Positions 33,164 to 41,250 of a stretch of 64,000 nt of DNA are shown piece after piece. The stretch comes from JADMIH01 sp036399775 (GTDB taxonomy: Bacteria; Chloroflexota; Chloroflexia; QHBQ01; JADMIH01), in contig DASWMJ010000066.1 of the NCBI GenBank assembly GCA_036399775.1, positions 1 through 64,000 of the forward strand, read 5' to 3'. The notes under the pieces are model-generated. The model ran no database searches. It was given only the letters and a program-made list of their open reading frames with translations, and was not told the origin of the DNA. The position numbers were made by a program, and so were the translations under genes. The first letter of the stretch is position 1. Each line of letters opens with the position of its first letter.

Positions 33164-34471
33164 CTAATCCGCCGGGGTGGAGGCAGCAGCGAGAGCCTGC
33201 GTCTCTGCCCCCAGGGTAGGGCTAGCACTAGCTTCTTCAGCATCTGCCGCGCGCTGCCTTGCACGGGCCACCAGCGGCAGCGCGGGCAGCAGCAGCACCG
33301 CCGAGGTCGCCAGCGCGGCGCGAATGGAGATAGCTGATCCTATCCAGCCGATCATTGGTCCTCCGGCCACCTGCCCTATGGCGTCGGACTGGCTCGTCAT
33401 CGACAGGACCGTGGCGCGCACGCGAGGGTCTATGCTCTGCGTGAGCCATGTGCTGTACAGAGGGCCGGCTATGCCCCGGAACAGCCTCATTCCCCAGTAG
33501 GCCAGCAGCGCGAAGACGAAGCTTCCCGCCAGCGAGAAAGCCACTATACCGGCTATCTGCAAGGCGCTGAAGGCGACAAGCACCCGCGCCACCATCGCGT
33601 GGTTGTTGGTGTCTACCCGCTTTATTATGAGTTGCGTGCTGAGCAAGCCAAGCAATACCAGGCCAATCTCCATGATACCGAACCACACCACCGGCTGTAG
33701 ATGGCCCAATGCCGGGAAGGCGAAGTTCTTCAGGAAGTGGATTTCACTCAGGCGGTCCATCCCCTCGCTGGAAGCGCCTGTAAAGAGGCTCAGCGCCAGG
33801 AAGATCAGCAGCACAGGGCTGGCCTTGACCACCTTTGTGCCGCCCAGGAAGGTACGCCTCATGTCGCGCCAGCCTTCCCGTTCCTCTTTGGGTATCGGCT
33901 TGAACCCGGTCTCCTTCATAGCGAAGACCATATACACCCCCAGCATGATGAAGCCCGCGCCGCCCACAAGGGCGGGGATGTTCAACTGTATGCTGGCTAG
34001 GCCCACGCCGGCGATAATCGCGGCGAGGTGCGCAATCCTGCCAAGCTGGGAAGCCTTGAGAAAGGTCGGACCGAGGTTTCCCTCGCCCACTTCGCCGGCT
34101 ACCCAGGCCTGGAGCGCGCCACTGTTGAAGGTCCAACCCAGCGCCGCGATGACTTGCGCCACCAGGATGGCCCCGAAGTTGGCGAAGCTACCCTCGATGA
34201 GGAGGGCTACGCCCCATAAAAAGATGCCGATAAGCACCGACAACCTTCGGCTATAGGTATCGGCCACCACGCCGGTGGGCACCTCGAAGAGGAAGATCAC
34301 CCCTTCCATCACAGTGCCGACCAGCACCAGTTGCAACGGATCGAGGTGAGCGTTGACTATGTAGTAAACGGCCTGGACTGTCCAGACCAGGTTGAAGAGG
34401 AAAGAACCAACCGTCTGGTTGATGAGAAACACCCTGTACGCTTGCGGATTTGGAGAATTGTTCACAGGCAC
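33164..34471 (-). CDS. Major facilitator superfamily transporter
   Basis: 435 residues with about twelve membrane helices. The loop after the second helix (EVPTGVVADTYSRRLSVLIG) is the MFS signature motif A region (G-x-x-A-D-x-x-x-R-R). It resembles uncharacterised or drug-efflux MFS permeases. A 22-codon reading frame with a strong ribosome binding site lies 228 bases upstream on the same strand. Confidence 0.88.
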   Translation of the reverse strand: MPVNNSPNPQAYRVFLINQTVGSFLFNLVWTVQAVYYIVNAHLDPLQLVLVGTVMEGVIFLFEVPTGVVADTYSRRLSVLIGIFLWGVALLIEGSFANFGAILVAQVIAALGWTFNSGALQAWVAGEVGEGNLGPTFLKASQLGRIAHLAAIIAGVGLASIQLNIPALVGGAGFIMLGVYMVFAMKETGFKPIPKEEREGWRDMRRTFLGGTKVVKASPVLLIFLALSLFTGASSEGMDRLSEIHFLKNFAFPALGHLQPVVWFGIMEIGLVLLGLLSTQLIIKRVDTNNHAMVARVLVAFSALQIAGIVAFSLAGSFVFALLAYWGMRLFRGIAGPLYSTWLTQSIDPRVRATVLSMTSQSDAIGQVAGGPMIGWIGSAISIRAALATSAVLLLPALPLVARARQRAADAEEASASPTLGAETQALAAASTPAD

Positions 34472-34698
34472 CTACTCTTTGATAACCGGCACGCAAATGC
34501 CGGGGGTCATATAGCAGGCTCGTGAACACGTATGCACATCACACATCTCTCGACGCGCTCATGCATGTACACCCGCATAGACGCAGGGTGCAGAAAGTGT
34601 AATACAGGCAAGCCGGGCAGCCACAGAGGGGCCTTGTGCATACGCAAAGGGAAGCCTTCAGAGGCGTTGGGTTGCGGGTATTGCTGAGCGCGGGGAGA

Positions 34699-34767
34699 CT
34701 AGGCTGGCGGCTGCGCGGAGGCGAGCACTGCTGTCCTGGTCTGGGCGAGCGATGTTGTGGCTAACAT
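34699..34767 (-). CDS. Possible 22-residue leader peptide upstream of the MFS transporter
   Basis: ATG at 34767 is preceded by ggaaggaggtaagcaca, one of the strongest ribosome binding sites in the window. The frame encodes MLATTSLAQTRTAVLASAQP-P-A and stops. A TATAAT lies at 34816-34821 on the same strand. Short peptides ahead of efflux genes often control them by attenuation; that role here is speculation. Confidence 0.35.
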   Translation of the reverse strand: MLATTSLAQTRTAVLASAQPPA

Positions 34768-34815
34768 TGTGCTTACCTCCTTCCGGGGCCGGGGAATTAT
34801 CGGCCAATTGTGCGT

Positions 34816-34821
34816 ATTATA
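34816..34821 (-). promoter_or_regulatory. -10 element (TATAAT)
   Basis: A perfect TATAAT preceded by TG lies about 50 bases upstream of the leader ORF. No convincing -35 is seen at 16-18 bases. Confidence 0.4.
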
Positions 34822-34903
34822 CACGGTGTATCAGATTCCACTCTACGTCTACAGATGTATCTATCAGGGCGATTGCATCTAAATCAGACGGATTCTCTTA
34901 ATA

Positions 34904-34974
34904 CCTCAGCGTCTCTGCGCCTCTGCGGTTCAAACAACAAGAACCTTTGCGATCCTTCGCGTCTTTGCGGTTCA
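34904..34974. repeat. Octamer-type repeat (gcctctgc/gtctttgc)
   Basis: Degenerate tandem units with an eight-base period such as tctctgcg-cctctgcg and tccttcgc-gtctttgc. Similar sequence occurs at 44671-44801 and 55171-55249. Confidence 0.6.
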
Positions 34975-34978
34975 CTCG

Positions 34979-36604
34979 TCACACATCACGTTTCACAGCC
35001 TCAACCAAAGCCGCCTCCTGGCTGCCCAGCACTTTCTGCGCAGGCGCTGTCATTCCTGTCGGCGGAAGCGCGGGGAGCGTAATTGTGAAGCAGGTCCCCT
35101 CGCCCGGCGTGGACTCGACCGCGATGATGCCGCCATGCGCCTCCACAATCCCCCGCACGATAGCCAGCCCAAGCCCCGTATTGCCGGTTGCGCGGGTGCG
35201 TGAAAGGTCGCCCCTGTAGAAGCGGTCGTATATGTGCGGCAGGTCGTCGGCCGCTATCCCCGTCCCCGTGTCCCGCACCCGGATTTCCACCTGCCCTTTC
35301 GCCCTGTCGCACGCGGCGGACAGCACCACTTCTCCCCCAGGCGGCGTATACCGCAGCGCGTTATCGGCCAGGTTCAGCACGACCTGCTTCAGCTTGTCAG
35401 GCTCCCCCTTGACCATTACAGCCTCACCCTCACCGCACCGTGCCACCAGCCGCACTCTATGTGCCTCCGCGATTGGACTCATCTGCTCCGATACCTCATT
35501 CAGCAGCAAGCACACATCCGCGGGCACCAACTTCACGGGTGCCGTGCTATCCAGACGCGCCAGCGTCAGCAGGTCCGCCACGAGCCGCCCAAGCCGCTCA
35601 AGCTCGCTGTGCATAGCCCGCACCGTCCTTTGAACGACCCTCGTATCCCCCCGGTCAGCCCCCATAAGCAGCATCTCGCTCAACCCTTCAAGAGAAGTAA
35701 GCGGCGTGCGCAGCTCGTGGGAAGCGTCCACCACGAAACGCCTCTGCGCCTGCAACGCCGCCCCAAGCCGCTCTACCATGTGGTCGAACGCCGAGCCGAG
35801 GCGCGCCACCTCGTTTCGCCCCGATGGAAGGTTCAAGCGCCTGTCCAGATCGCCCCCCGCGATCGCCTCTGCCGTGCGAACCATGCGGTCCAATGGCCTC
35901 AATATAGTCCGGGTCAAAGCCATCCCTGCCGCCATACCTATTGCCATCCCGACAACGATCCCCAGCACTATATACAACCGCAACTGGTTCAGCACGCCGT
36001 CCGCCGCTTCCAGCGAAGTGACCTGCTCCAAATACAGAGAAGTTTCCAGTGAGCCGTCATTAACCCGCAAAGTGAGGGGTGTCAGCACCATCAGCATGCG
36101 CGCGCTCCCCGGCTCAGCAACGATCCATTGCGCCACCTGCTTGACCGACCCACTCTTGATCTTATCAACCCACTCCGCCGTCAATCCCGGCACCTTAACC
36201 AGATCGGCATTTGTGGTAGGGTCAGCGAAGTTGGAGTTTATGACCTTGCCCTCTGCATCAAGCACGGCCACGGCAATATCGGAGGACTTACCCAACTCGC
36301 GCACCAGGTAATTTGCCGCCTGGTCCACAAGATTTCCCGTCGAATCAGACCCCCCCGGCGGGCCTCCCCGCTCGCCCCTGGGCGGGAACGGCCTGAGCAA
36401 GATAGGGCGCGCCAGCCGGTCCAGGCGCTCCGCCGTGTTCTGCACCAGGAACCCTTCCAACTGAACGTACAAAGCCCACCCAAGCAGCGCCAGCGTCACG
36501 GCCAGTATCACCGCGTATACCAGGCTCAACTGCAACCCGACGGGTATGCTCCATACCGGGTTGCGTGCCCTGCGTACTTCGGTTGTTCGTTCAGCCGGTT
36601 TCAT
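34979..36604 (-). CDS. Two-component sensor histidine kinase
   Basis: 541 residues: a membrane helix (about 27-47), an extracytoplasmic sensor domain (48-210), a second helix (LYIVLGIVVGMAIGMAAGMAL), HAMP (LTRTILRPLDRMVRTAEAIA), a HisKA domain with the phospho-acceptor in VVDASHELRTPLTSLEG, and the ATPase domain with N box (VVLNLADNALRYTPPGG), G1 (RVRDTGTGIAADDL) and G2 (NTGLGLAIVRGIVEAHGG). A Gly/Arg/Pro-rich stretch (PRGERGGPPGGS) lies in the sensor domain. It overlaps the upstream response regulator by 14 bases. The signal is unknown. Confidence 0.97.
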   Translation of the reverse strand: MKPAERTTEVRRARNPVWSIPVGLQLSLVYAVILAVTLALLGWALYVQLEGFLVQNTAERLDRLARPILLRPFPPRGERGGPPGGSDSTGNLVDQAANYLVRELGKSSDIAVAVLDAEGKVINSNFADPTTNADLVKVPGLTAEWVDKIKSGSVKQVAQWIVAEPGSARMLMVLTPLTLRVNDGSLETSLYLEQVTSLEAADGVLNQLRLYIVLGIVVGMAIGMAAGMALTRTILRPLDRMVRTAEAIAGGDLDRRLNLPSGRNEVARLGSAFDHMVERLGAALQAQRRFVVDASHELRTPLTSLEGLSEMLLMGADRGDTRVVQRTVRAMHSELERLGRLVADLLTLARLDSTAPVKLVPADVCLLLNEVSEQMSPIAEAHRVRLVARCGEGEAVMVKGEPDKLKQVVLNLADNALRYTPPGGEVVLSAACDRAKGQVEIRVRDTGTGIAADDLPHIYDRFYRGDLSRTRATGNTGLGLAIVRGIVEAHGGIIAVESTPGEGTCFTITLPALPPTGMTAPAQKVLGSQEAALVEAVKRDV

Positions 36605-37310
36605 CGGGTGGCTCCAGGCTATATCCTATGCCCCGCACGCTGCGTATCAAATTGCGCTCCTCGTCACCCAACTTCTCGCGCAGGTGGCGTATATGCACGT
36701 CAATCACGTTCGTATCGCCCAGGTAATCGTATCCCCACACCCTGTTAAGGATAACATCTCGCGGGAATACCTGCCTGGGGTGCGTGAGGAAAAGCTCCAG
36801 CATCTCAAACTCGCGTGGCGTTAGCTCAACCGACCGCCCCCCGCGTGTCACCTTGCGCGTCTGCCGGTCCATCAGCACGTCGCCGGTGCGCAACATCTGT
36901 TGCAGATTGATACCCCTACGCCGCAACACCGCCCGCACCCGCGCCATCAACTCTCGAAAAGCGAACGGCTTCACCAGGTAGTCGTCCGCCCCGCTATCCA
37001 ACCCCTCTATCCGGTCGTCAACCTCTCCCCGCGCCGTCAGCATCAAAATGCCCAGGTCGCTGCTCTGCGCCCGCAATCGCTTGCAAACTTCTACCCCATC
37101 CAGGCCGGGCAACATTATATCCAGCACCACCAGATCGGGCTTATGGCTGCGGGCCTGCTCAAGCGCCTCGAACCCCGTGCGCGCCACGCTAACTTCAAAC
37201 CCCTCGTAATTCAGCCCCATAGTCAGCATCTCGACAATCAAAGGCTCGTCGTCCACCACCAGCACGCGCACCGGCCTCTCCTGCTCAGCCGCCCACTCCT
37301 TCTCACTCAC
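36591..37310 (-). CDS. OmpR/PhoB-family response regulator
   Basis: 239 residues from a GTG at 37310 preceded by aggagaagg; a longer frame upstream is not supported. The receiver domain has the acidic pair VDDE, the phospho-acceptor Asp in LVVLDIMLPGLDG, and the Lys in YLVKPFAF. The winged helix C-terminal domain has VELTPREFEMLELF and VWGYDYLGDTNVIDVHIRHL (quoted in parts). It probably activates genes together with the overlapping histidine kinase gene. Confidence 0.97.
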   Translation of the reverse strand: MSEKEWAAEQERPVRVLVVDDEPLIVEMLTMGLNYEGFEVSVARTGFEALEQARSHKPDLVVLDIMLPGLDGVEVCKRLRAQSSDLGILMLTARGEVDDRIEGLDSGADDYLVKPFAFRELMARVRAVLRRRGINLQQMLRTGDVLMDRQTRKVTRGGRSVELTPREFEMLELFLTHPRQVFPRDVILNRVWGYDYLGDTNVIDVHIRHLREKLGDEERNLIRSVRGIGYSLEPPDETG

Positions 37311-37401
37311 AATTACCTTCTCCTGGTCTCTTACACCTGTCACAAACGAAATATACGGGAACCCCACCCCAATATCCATGTCATCCTGAGTGCATCACCA
37401 A

Positions 37402-38199
37402 CTAAGTAATTACAGGATAGAGGCGACGAAGCTTGATGCGAGCATCTGATGCAGAGAAGTGCCAGTTGATGGTAACTTGGGCAGTGTTGCGCTCGATGCA
37501 CCACGCATTACATTCTGCGGCCAGGGTTTGGGCATCAGGTATGCGTCTGTTGAGGCATTGCCTGCCTAAAGCCGAAAGCTCCAGTTCCGCCATATTGAGC
37601 CAACTGCCATGCTCAGGGGTGTAGTGCCACTCCAACTTGTCAGCTATGCGTTTGGCTTCCTGCGGAGCAAACGCCTCGTACAAGGACCACACTCCATGTA
37701 TGTTCAGGTTGTCAGTAACCAATACTACCTTGTCGGCATCAGGGAAGTCTTCGTCCACCAACTGCTTCAGTTGAGTAGCAAAGGTGAGGGCGGTGCGCTC
37801 CTGGGTCACTTGTGTCCTGCGCCAGCCCCCTAACGGCTCACAGGCCAAGAAGATGTTGGCACACCCTTGTCGCTTGTACTCGTAATCCTCAAGACCCTGC
37901 CCGCCCTGTATGCCTGGCTTAGGAGGCAGTGGCTCTCTTGCAGGAGGGTGAGCTTGCAACTCCTTGCCCTTCTCGTCCAAACAGACCACTGGCCTTAGCG
38001 GATCGTAAGGACGTTCATACACCGTGAGCACATCTTCCATCTTGGCTATGAAGCGAGTGCTCACTTTGGGGATGCACCAACTCTTGATGCGCCAGGGCTT
38101 GAGGGCGTTTTTTTTAGCTTGTGTCCCACCCAAGTATCTGATATGTGGGGCGCATACCCAAGCTCTACCATCCTGTCTGCTAACAACTGCAATGTCCAT
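37402..38199 (-). CDS. IS630-type transposase, DDE catalytic part (frame B)
   Basis: The family DDE core is complete: D in VVCLDEKG, D in VLVTDNLNIHG, and E in YTPEHGSWLNMAELELSALG. Upstream KKNALKPWRIKSWCIPKVS is the typical IS630 junction motif. The real product is expected as a fusion with frame A via frameshifting at the A8 run (38108-38115). The listed start at 38199 is only the beginning of the open frame. Confidence 0.9.
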   Translation of the reverse strand: MDIAVVSRQDGRAWVCAPHIRYLGGTQAKKNALKPWRIKSWCIPKVSTRFIAKMEDVLTVYERPYDPLRPVVCLDEKGKELQAHPPAREPLPPKPGIQGGQGLEDYEYKRQGCANIFLACEPLGGWRRTQVTQERTALTFATQLKQLVDEDFPDADKVVLVTDNLNIHGVWSLYEAFAPQEAKRIADKLEWHYTPEHGSWLNMAELELSALGRQCLNRRIPDAQTLAAECNAWCIERNTAQVTINWHFSASDARIKLRRLYPVIT

Positions 38200-38564
38200 C
38201 GGCTTCTTCCCTGGGGAGGAGAGGAGCAGGCCAGCATCACCAACCTGGCCTCTGCTTGTCCATCTATGACAGGGGGTCTACCCTCTCTAGGCTTGTCGTA
38301 CAGGGCAGCATCTAACCCTCCTTGTATGAATGCTTGCCTCACTCGTGATACTGTTTTTGAGCACAACTGTAGAGCGTGGGCTATGGCTTGGTTGGAGTTG
38401 GTCCTGCGTCTTTCTCCTCCTCGTGCTCCAACGCTTCTGTCTGCTGCCATCAGCAGGATACGCGCTCGTGTTTGTACTCTAGCTGGACTGCTTCCACTAC
38501 TCACCAATTGCTTGAGGGTTGTTCGCTGTTGTGTGGTTAGTTTGATGTCTGGGGCTGTTCTCAT
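38061..38564 (-). CDS. IS630-type transposase, helix-turn-helix part (frame A)
   Basis: The N-terminal DNA-binding half: MRTAPDIKLTTQQRTTLKQL, then SNQAIAHALQLCSKTVSRVRQAF as a helix-turn-helix (quoted in part), GRPPVI, WTLQLLADRMVELGY and HISDTWVGHKLKK. After LKK the family continues with NALKPW, which is found in the other frame; in this frame it runs into a short unrelated tail. Confidence 0.88.
   Translation of the reverse strand: MRTAPDIKLTTQQRTTLKQLVSSGSSPARVQTRARILLMAADRSVGARGGERRRTNSNQAIAHALQLCSKTVSRVRQAFIQGGLDAALYDKPREGRPPVIDGQAEARLVMLACSSPPQGRSRWTLQLLADRMVELGYAPHISDTWVGHKLKKTPSSPGASRVGASPK
38108..38115 (-). promoter_or_regulatory. A8 programmed frameshift site
   Basis: Eight consecutive A on the minus strand sit exactly where protein similarity passes from frame A to frame B (KK-NALKPW). 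This is the usual arrangement in two-frame IS630 elements. Confidence 0.7.
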
Positions 38565-38685
38565 GCCTCCAGTATACTAGAATGTACTTTGTTGGTAGGG
38601 TACTCAGGATGACGTGGTTAACTTTCTCTAGTGTCTAGCAATTTCGTTAGGGCAGCACCTGATAAAAGCTACAGGAGGAAACATT

Positions 38686-39054
38686 TTGGAAGAAGACCTG
38701 GACAGGGCGGGCGAGACTACCATTGACGTATTCGACCGGATAGACATGCGGGTGGGACGTGTGGTGGCCTGCGAGCCATTCCCGGAGGCACGCAAGCCCT
38801 CTTATAAGCTGACTATTGACTTCGGCCCCCTTGGTATCAAGAAGTCCAGCGCCCAGCTTACCGTCCATTACTCCCCCGGCGAACTGGTGGGGCGGCTGGT
38901 CATAGCGGTCGTCAACTTCCCACCCCGGAGAATAGCGGGCTTCCAGTCCGAGGTGCTGGTGCTGGGCGTGCCTGGTGAGGGAGTTGCGCGGCAGGGGTCG
39001 GTGGTGCTGCTCAAGCCCGACCTGGACGTGGCGCCGGGCGCGCGCGTCTTCTGA
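38686..39054 (+). CDS. csaA: CsaA-like tRNA-binding-domain protein
   Basis: 122 residues made up of a single tRNA-binding OB-fold domain, as in the export-related chaperone CsaA. Motifs are DRIDMRVGRVVACEPFPEARKPSYKL (quoted in part), LTIDFGPLGIKKSSAQLT, VVNFPPRRIAGFQSEVLVLG, and a final VAPGARVF. It uses a TTG start with an aggaggaa site seven bases before it; no ATG fits. Confidence 0.92.
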   Translation: MEEDLDRAGETTIDVFDRIDMRVGRVVACEPFPEARKPSYKLTIDFGPLGIKKSSAQLTVHYSPGELVGRLVIAVVNFPPRRIAGFQSEVLVLGVPGEGVARQGSVVLLKPDLDVAPGARVF

Positions 39055-39134
39055 AAAGGCGGGCACGTTCCTTGCATAATATAATGTGGATTATGTTGAT
39101 TGGGCCATAGATTAGAGTAAGAGGAGAAAGTATT

Positions 39135-39392
39135 ATGGCAGATGAAATTACTACCGTTCAGCAGACCACTACCACCAGCGCAGCGCAGCCCGTCCAACCG
39201 GCTGTTACGGAGCAGACCACGACTACCACAACCACGCAGGTGAGCCAGCCCACCCCTGCCGTGATGCCGGAAAGCATAAACGTCAACGTGCCTACCAGCG
39301 ACGCCTACGGCGACTCGGTAACCATCAACGTGCCTGCGACTGGCGGCGTTGCGACAACTACTACGCCCTCGGTGAATATCAACGAGGGATAG
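39135..39392 (+). CDS. Small Thr/Val-rich low-complexity protein
   Basis: 85 residues with long Thr runs (EQTTTTTTTQ) and two similar segments INVNVPTSDAYGDS and INVPATGG. It starts after a gaggagaaag site, so expression is likely. No signal peptide or family. It may be an intrinsically disordered or surface-associated protein. Confidence 0.6.
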   Translation: MADEITTVQQTTTTSAAQPVQPAVTEQTTTTTTTQVSQPTPAVMPESINVNVPTSDAYGDSVTINVPATGGVATTTTPSVNINEG

Positions 39393-39441
39393 GAATCTAG
39401 ATTTACCTCACTCAGTACAACTGACACAGTCAGTAATGAAT

Positions 39442-39483
39442 TGCCAGAGGGTAGCCTTACGTACGTAAGGCTACCCTCTGGCA
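39442..39483. repeat. 42-base perfect palindrome
   Basis: tgccagagggtagccttacg-t and its exact reverse complement meet with no spacer. It follows the Thr-rich gene by 50 bases and could serve as a terminator stem, although no T-run follows. Confidence 0.85.
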
Positions 39484-39654
39484 TAGGGACAAATATATTC
39501 CACACTAAGAAATACGCCCACTAGAGTTGGTGTTGTCGGATATCCTGTCAGTCAGACTCTTGACAGTAGATGTATACTTAACCGCACAGGTATATGTTAA
39601 GTTATCTTGCGTGCAAAAGGTAAACCACAGATTTGAAGAATAAGGTGGTAACTT

Positions 39655-40029
39655 ATGGGGCAGCGAAAATCGGAGCAATCTGGCAACTTCACTCTAACCC
39701 TCATATTCTTAGTCGTTATGATTGTGATCCTTGCTGGTGTAGTCATTACTGCAAAGGGTATCAATACTCCCTCAGAAATAGCGATTAAGATAGGAGAGTT
39801 CTCTATAACGACGACTAGTGTCGGACTTGGCCTCGCTGCACTTGGTATCTTCGCACTTCTGTATCTCAGTTCACTGACGCTTAAAGGAGTTCGACCACAT
39901 GCAACAGCGCAGGCAGGTCCAGTTGAAAGTTTCCTTCAAAGGGTTGCCGCCCAGTGGCGCATGCCACTCGCTGCCTTACTCGTAGTCTTGGTACTTATTA
40001 CGTTAACATCCCTATTCTGGCCGCGATAG
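39655..40029 (+). CDS. Small membrane protein with three predicted helices
   Basis: 124 residues: helix at 13-33 (LTLIFLVVMIVILAGVVI), helix at 50-73 (VGLGLAALGIFALLYLSSL) and helix at 102-121 (MPLAALLVVLVLITLTSLF). No family recognised. It precedes the truncated subtilase gene by nine bases, which suggests co-expression. A/T content is higher than in neighbouring housekeeping genes. Confidence 0.65.
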   Translation: MGQRKSEQSGNFTLTLIFLVVMIVILAGVVITAKGINTPSEIAIKIGEFSITTTSVGLGLAALGIFALLYLSSLTLKGVRPHATAQAGPVESFLQRVAAQWRMPLAALLVVLVLITLTSLFWPR

Positions 40030-40038
40030 GAGGGAAAT

Positions 40039-40845
40039 ATGAAAAATAATGAGGAAGTGTACGTCGAGTTATGCGATGGTACAGGCTTGCCCTTTGGAGC
40101 ATTGCGCAGTCGGTTCAAGGATCCCAATAGCGGGCGATTCTCTACTCCTCTTCCTGCAGAATCTATGAGAGAGTTTTACAAGTTGACATACTATTCATTC
40201 AACCCTACAGCATCTGCCGACGAGTTCGACAAGGCTTGGCCGTTCCTGTGGAAGCTGAGAGTGCCCGAAGAACTTAGTAAACGGACTACAAAGATTATTG
40301 CGGCCGTTGTAGACAGTGGTATCATGCATGACCATCCGTTACTGAAGGGTTGTATAGTGGGTGAAGCAGATTGGACAGGAGAAGGCTACGAAGATCTAGA
40401 TGGTCATGGCACGGCCGTAGCTCTAATGATACAAATGCCTTATTTTCGGCCTACTAATATGCTGAATCTGCGTGTAATTGGTCGTGAACGAAAGGCTCCC
40501 AGAATTAATTTAGTCCAAGCATTGAATTGGCTTGTCGATTACAAATCCCAACACGATGTTTATCTCACTGCGAATCTGAGCGTCGGCGTCTATACACGTA
40601 AATGGACCATATTTGATTGTCGAGGAGATTGTGAGGTATGCAAAGCAGCCATGCGCGCTGCTGATCATGAGATCATGCTCTCGACTGTTGTAGGTAACAT
40701 TAAGGGACTGGTTGCATGCCCAGCAAGCGCGGGAGTTTACAAGAAGCATCCAGGTATCCTAGTAAATAGTGGACCAGGTTACACGGTCCCCAGTTCGGAC
40801 ACGATAATGTGGCCCGCTCAGCTGCCGCCTCTCGCACCGATATAA
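40039..40845 (+). CDS. Subtilisin-like (S8) protein lacking the serine motif
   Basis: 268 residues. The S8 fold is recognised from D92 in IIAAVVDSGIMHDHP, H123 in DLDGHGTAVALM, and NLSVGVY, the usual strand after the histidine. The GTSxAxP serine motif that should follow is absent: the protein ends SSDTIMWPAQLPPLAPI. It is either inactive, truncated, or completed by another polypeptide. There is no signal peptide, so it is probably cytoplasmic. It follows the small membrane protein gene by nine bases. Codon use is less GC-rich than in neighbours, which hints at transfer. Confidence 0.7.
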   Translation: MKNNEEVYVELCDGTGLPFGALRSRFKDPNSGRFSTPLPAESMREFYKLTYYSFNPTASADEFDKAWPFLWKLRVPEELSKRTTKIIAAVVDSGIMHDHPLLKGCIVGEADWTGEGYEDLDGHGTAVALMIQMPYFRPTNMLNLRVIGRERKAPRINLVQALNWLVDYKSQHDVYLTANLSVGVYTRKWTIFDCRGDCEVCKAAMRAADHEIMLSTVVGNIKGLVACPASAGVYKKHPGILVNSGPGYTVPSSDTIMWPAQLPPLAPI

Positions 40846-40972
40846 CACCCAATAAGCTAGATTGCATCGTGTTCAGGGGCGCTCAGCGCCCCCGTTTTGT
40901 TGCTCGGAAATTTTCATCTAACTCTAATATTCCTCTAAGGTTCCTTTAAGATTAGGGCCGCATAATAAGAGT

Positions 40973-41187
40973 ATCACGGGAGCGCACATGCCAGTAAGGG
41001 CACTGGTAGCGAAACTAGTAACTTAGGGAATGGGACCTAGCCGCGGTCGTCGTATAGTGTGCTCCCGGTGATCCGAAAACGAACGGGCCTCTCCTGGACT
41101 GGCCGAGCAACGGAAAGCGATGTCGCACAAAAGCGACAATGGAGCTTCCAGGGTTCGTAACCAGCTAAGCGCAAGCTGGAGAGGCCC
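40973..41187 (+). ncRNA. Candidate structured RNA leader upstream of the HtrA gene
   Basis: Two helical domains are visible. Domain 1 is closed by atcacgggagcgcac (40973-40987) pairing with gtgtgctcccggtgat (41057-41072), with inner hairpins at ccagt/actgg or actggt/actagt and at ttagg/cctag. Domain 2 is closed by a perfect ten-base stem, gggcctctcc (41085-41094) with ggagaggccc (41178-41187), and contains tgtcgc-acaaaa-gcgaca, ggtt/aacc and cagct/agctg hairpins. It matches none of the riboswitch consensus motifs I could recall. It may be a leader of the htrA transcript or an independent RNA. Confidence 0.5.
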
Positions 41188-41250
41188 GCCCTATTACAAT
41201 TCAGCACGCGCCCTGGCTAAGAAAGGGCGTGATAACGGAGGAGTCGAGAG

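Larger units (their letters stand above)
34472..34978. other. Gene-free region upstream of the MFS gene and downstream of the histidine kinase
   Basis: It contains a candidate leader ORF with its promoter (34699-34821) and an octamer repeat region (34904-34974). No other coding frame is supported. Confidence 0.5.
37380..38613. mobile_element. IS630-family insertion sequence, complete (about 1.23 kb)
   Basis: The ends are imperfect inverted repeats: gtcatcctgagt at 37380-37391 and its exact complement at 38602-38613, with further matching inward (accaac, aagta) to about 30 bases. Inside are two overlapping transposase frames joined by an A8 slippery run. I could not fix the TA target duplication by eye. 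Confidence 0.85.

Noticed and set aside
37380..37411. Reading the left IS end as another gtcattctgagcgcagcg-type repeat
   Set aside because: Only the first dozen bases look alike. The sequence matches the other IS end in inverted orientation for about 30 bases, so it is a terminal inverted repeat.
41152..41162. tRNA T-arm-like ggttcgtaacc in the HtrA leader
   Set aside because: No acceptor, D-arm or anticodon arm fits around it; it is better explained as a hairpin of the structured RNA. No tRNA gene was found in the window.
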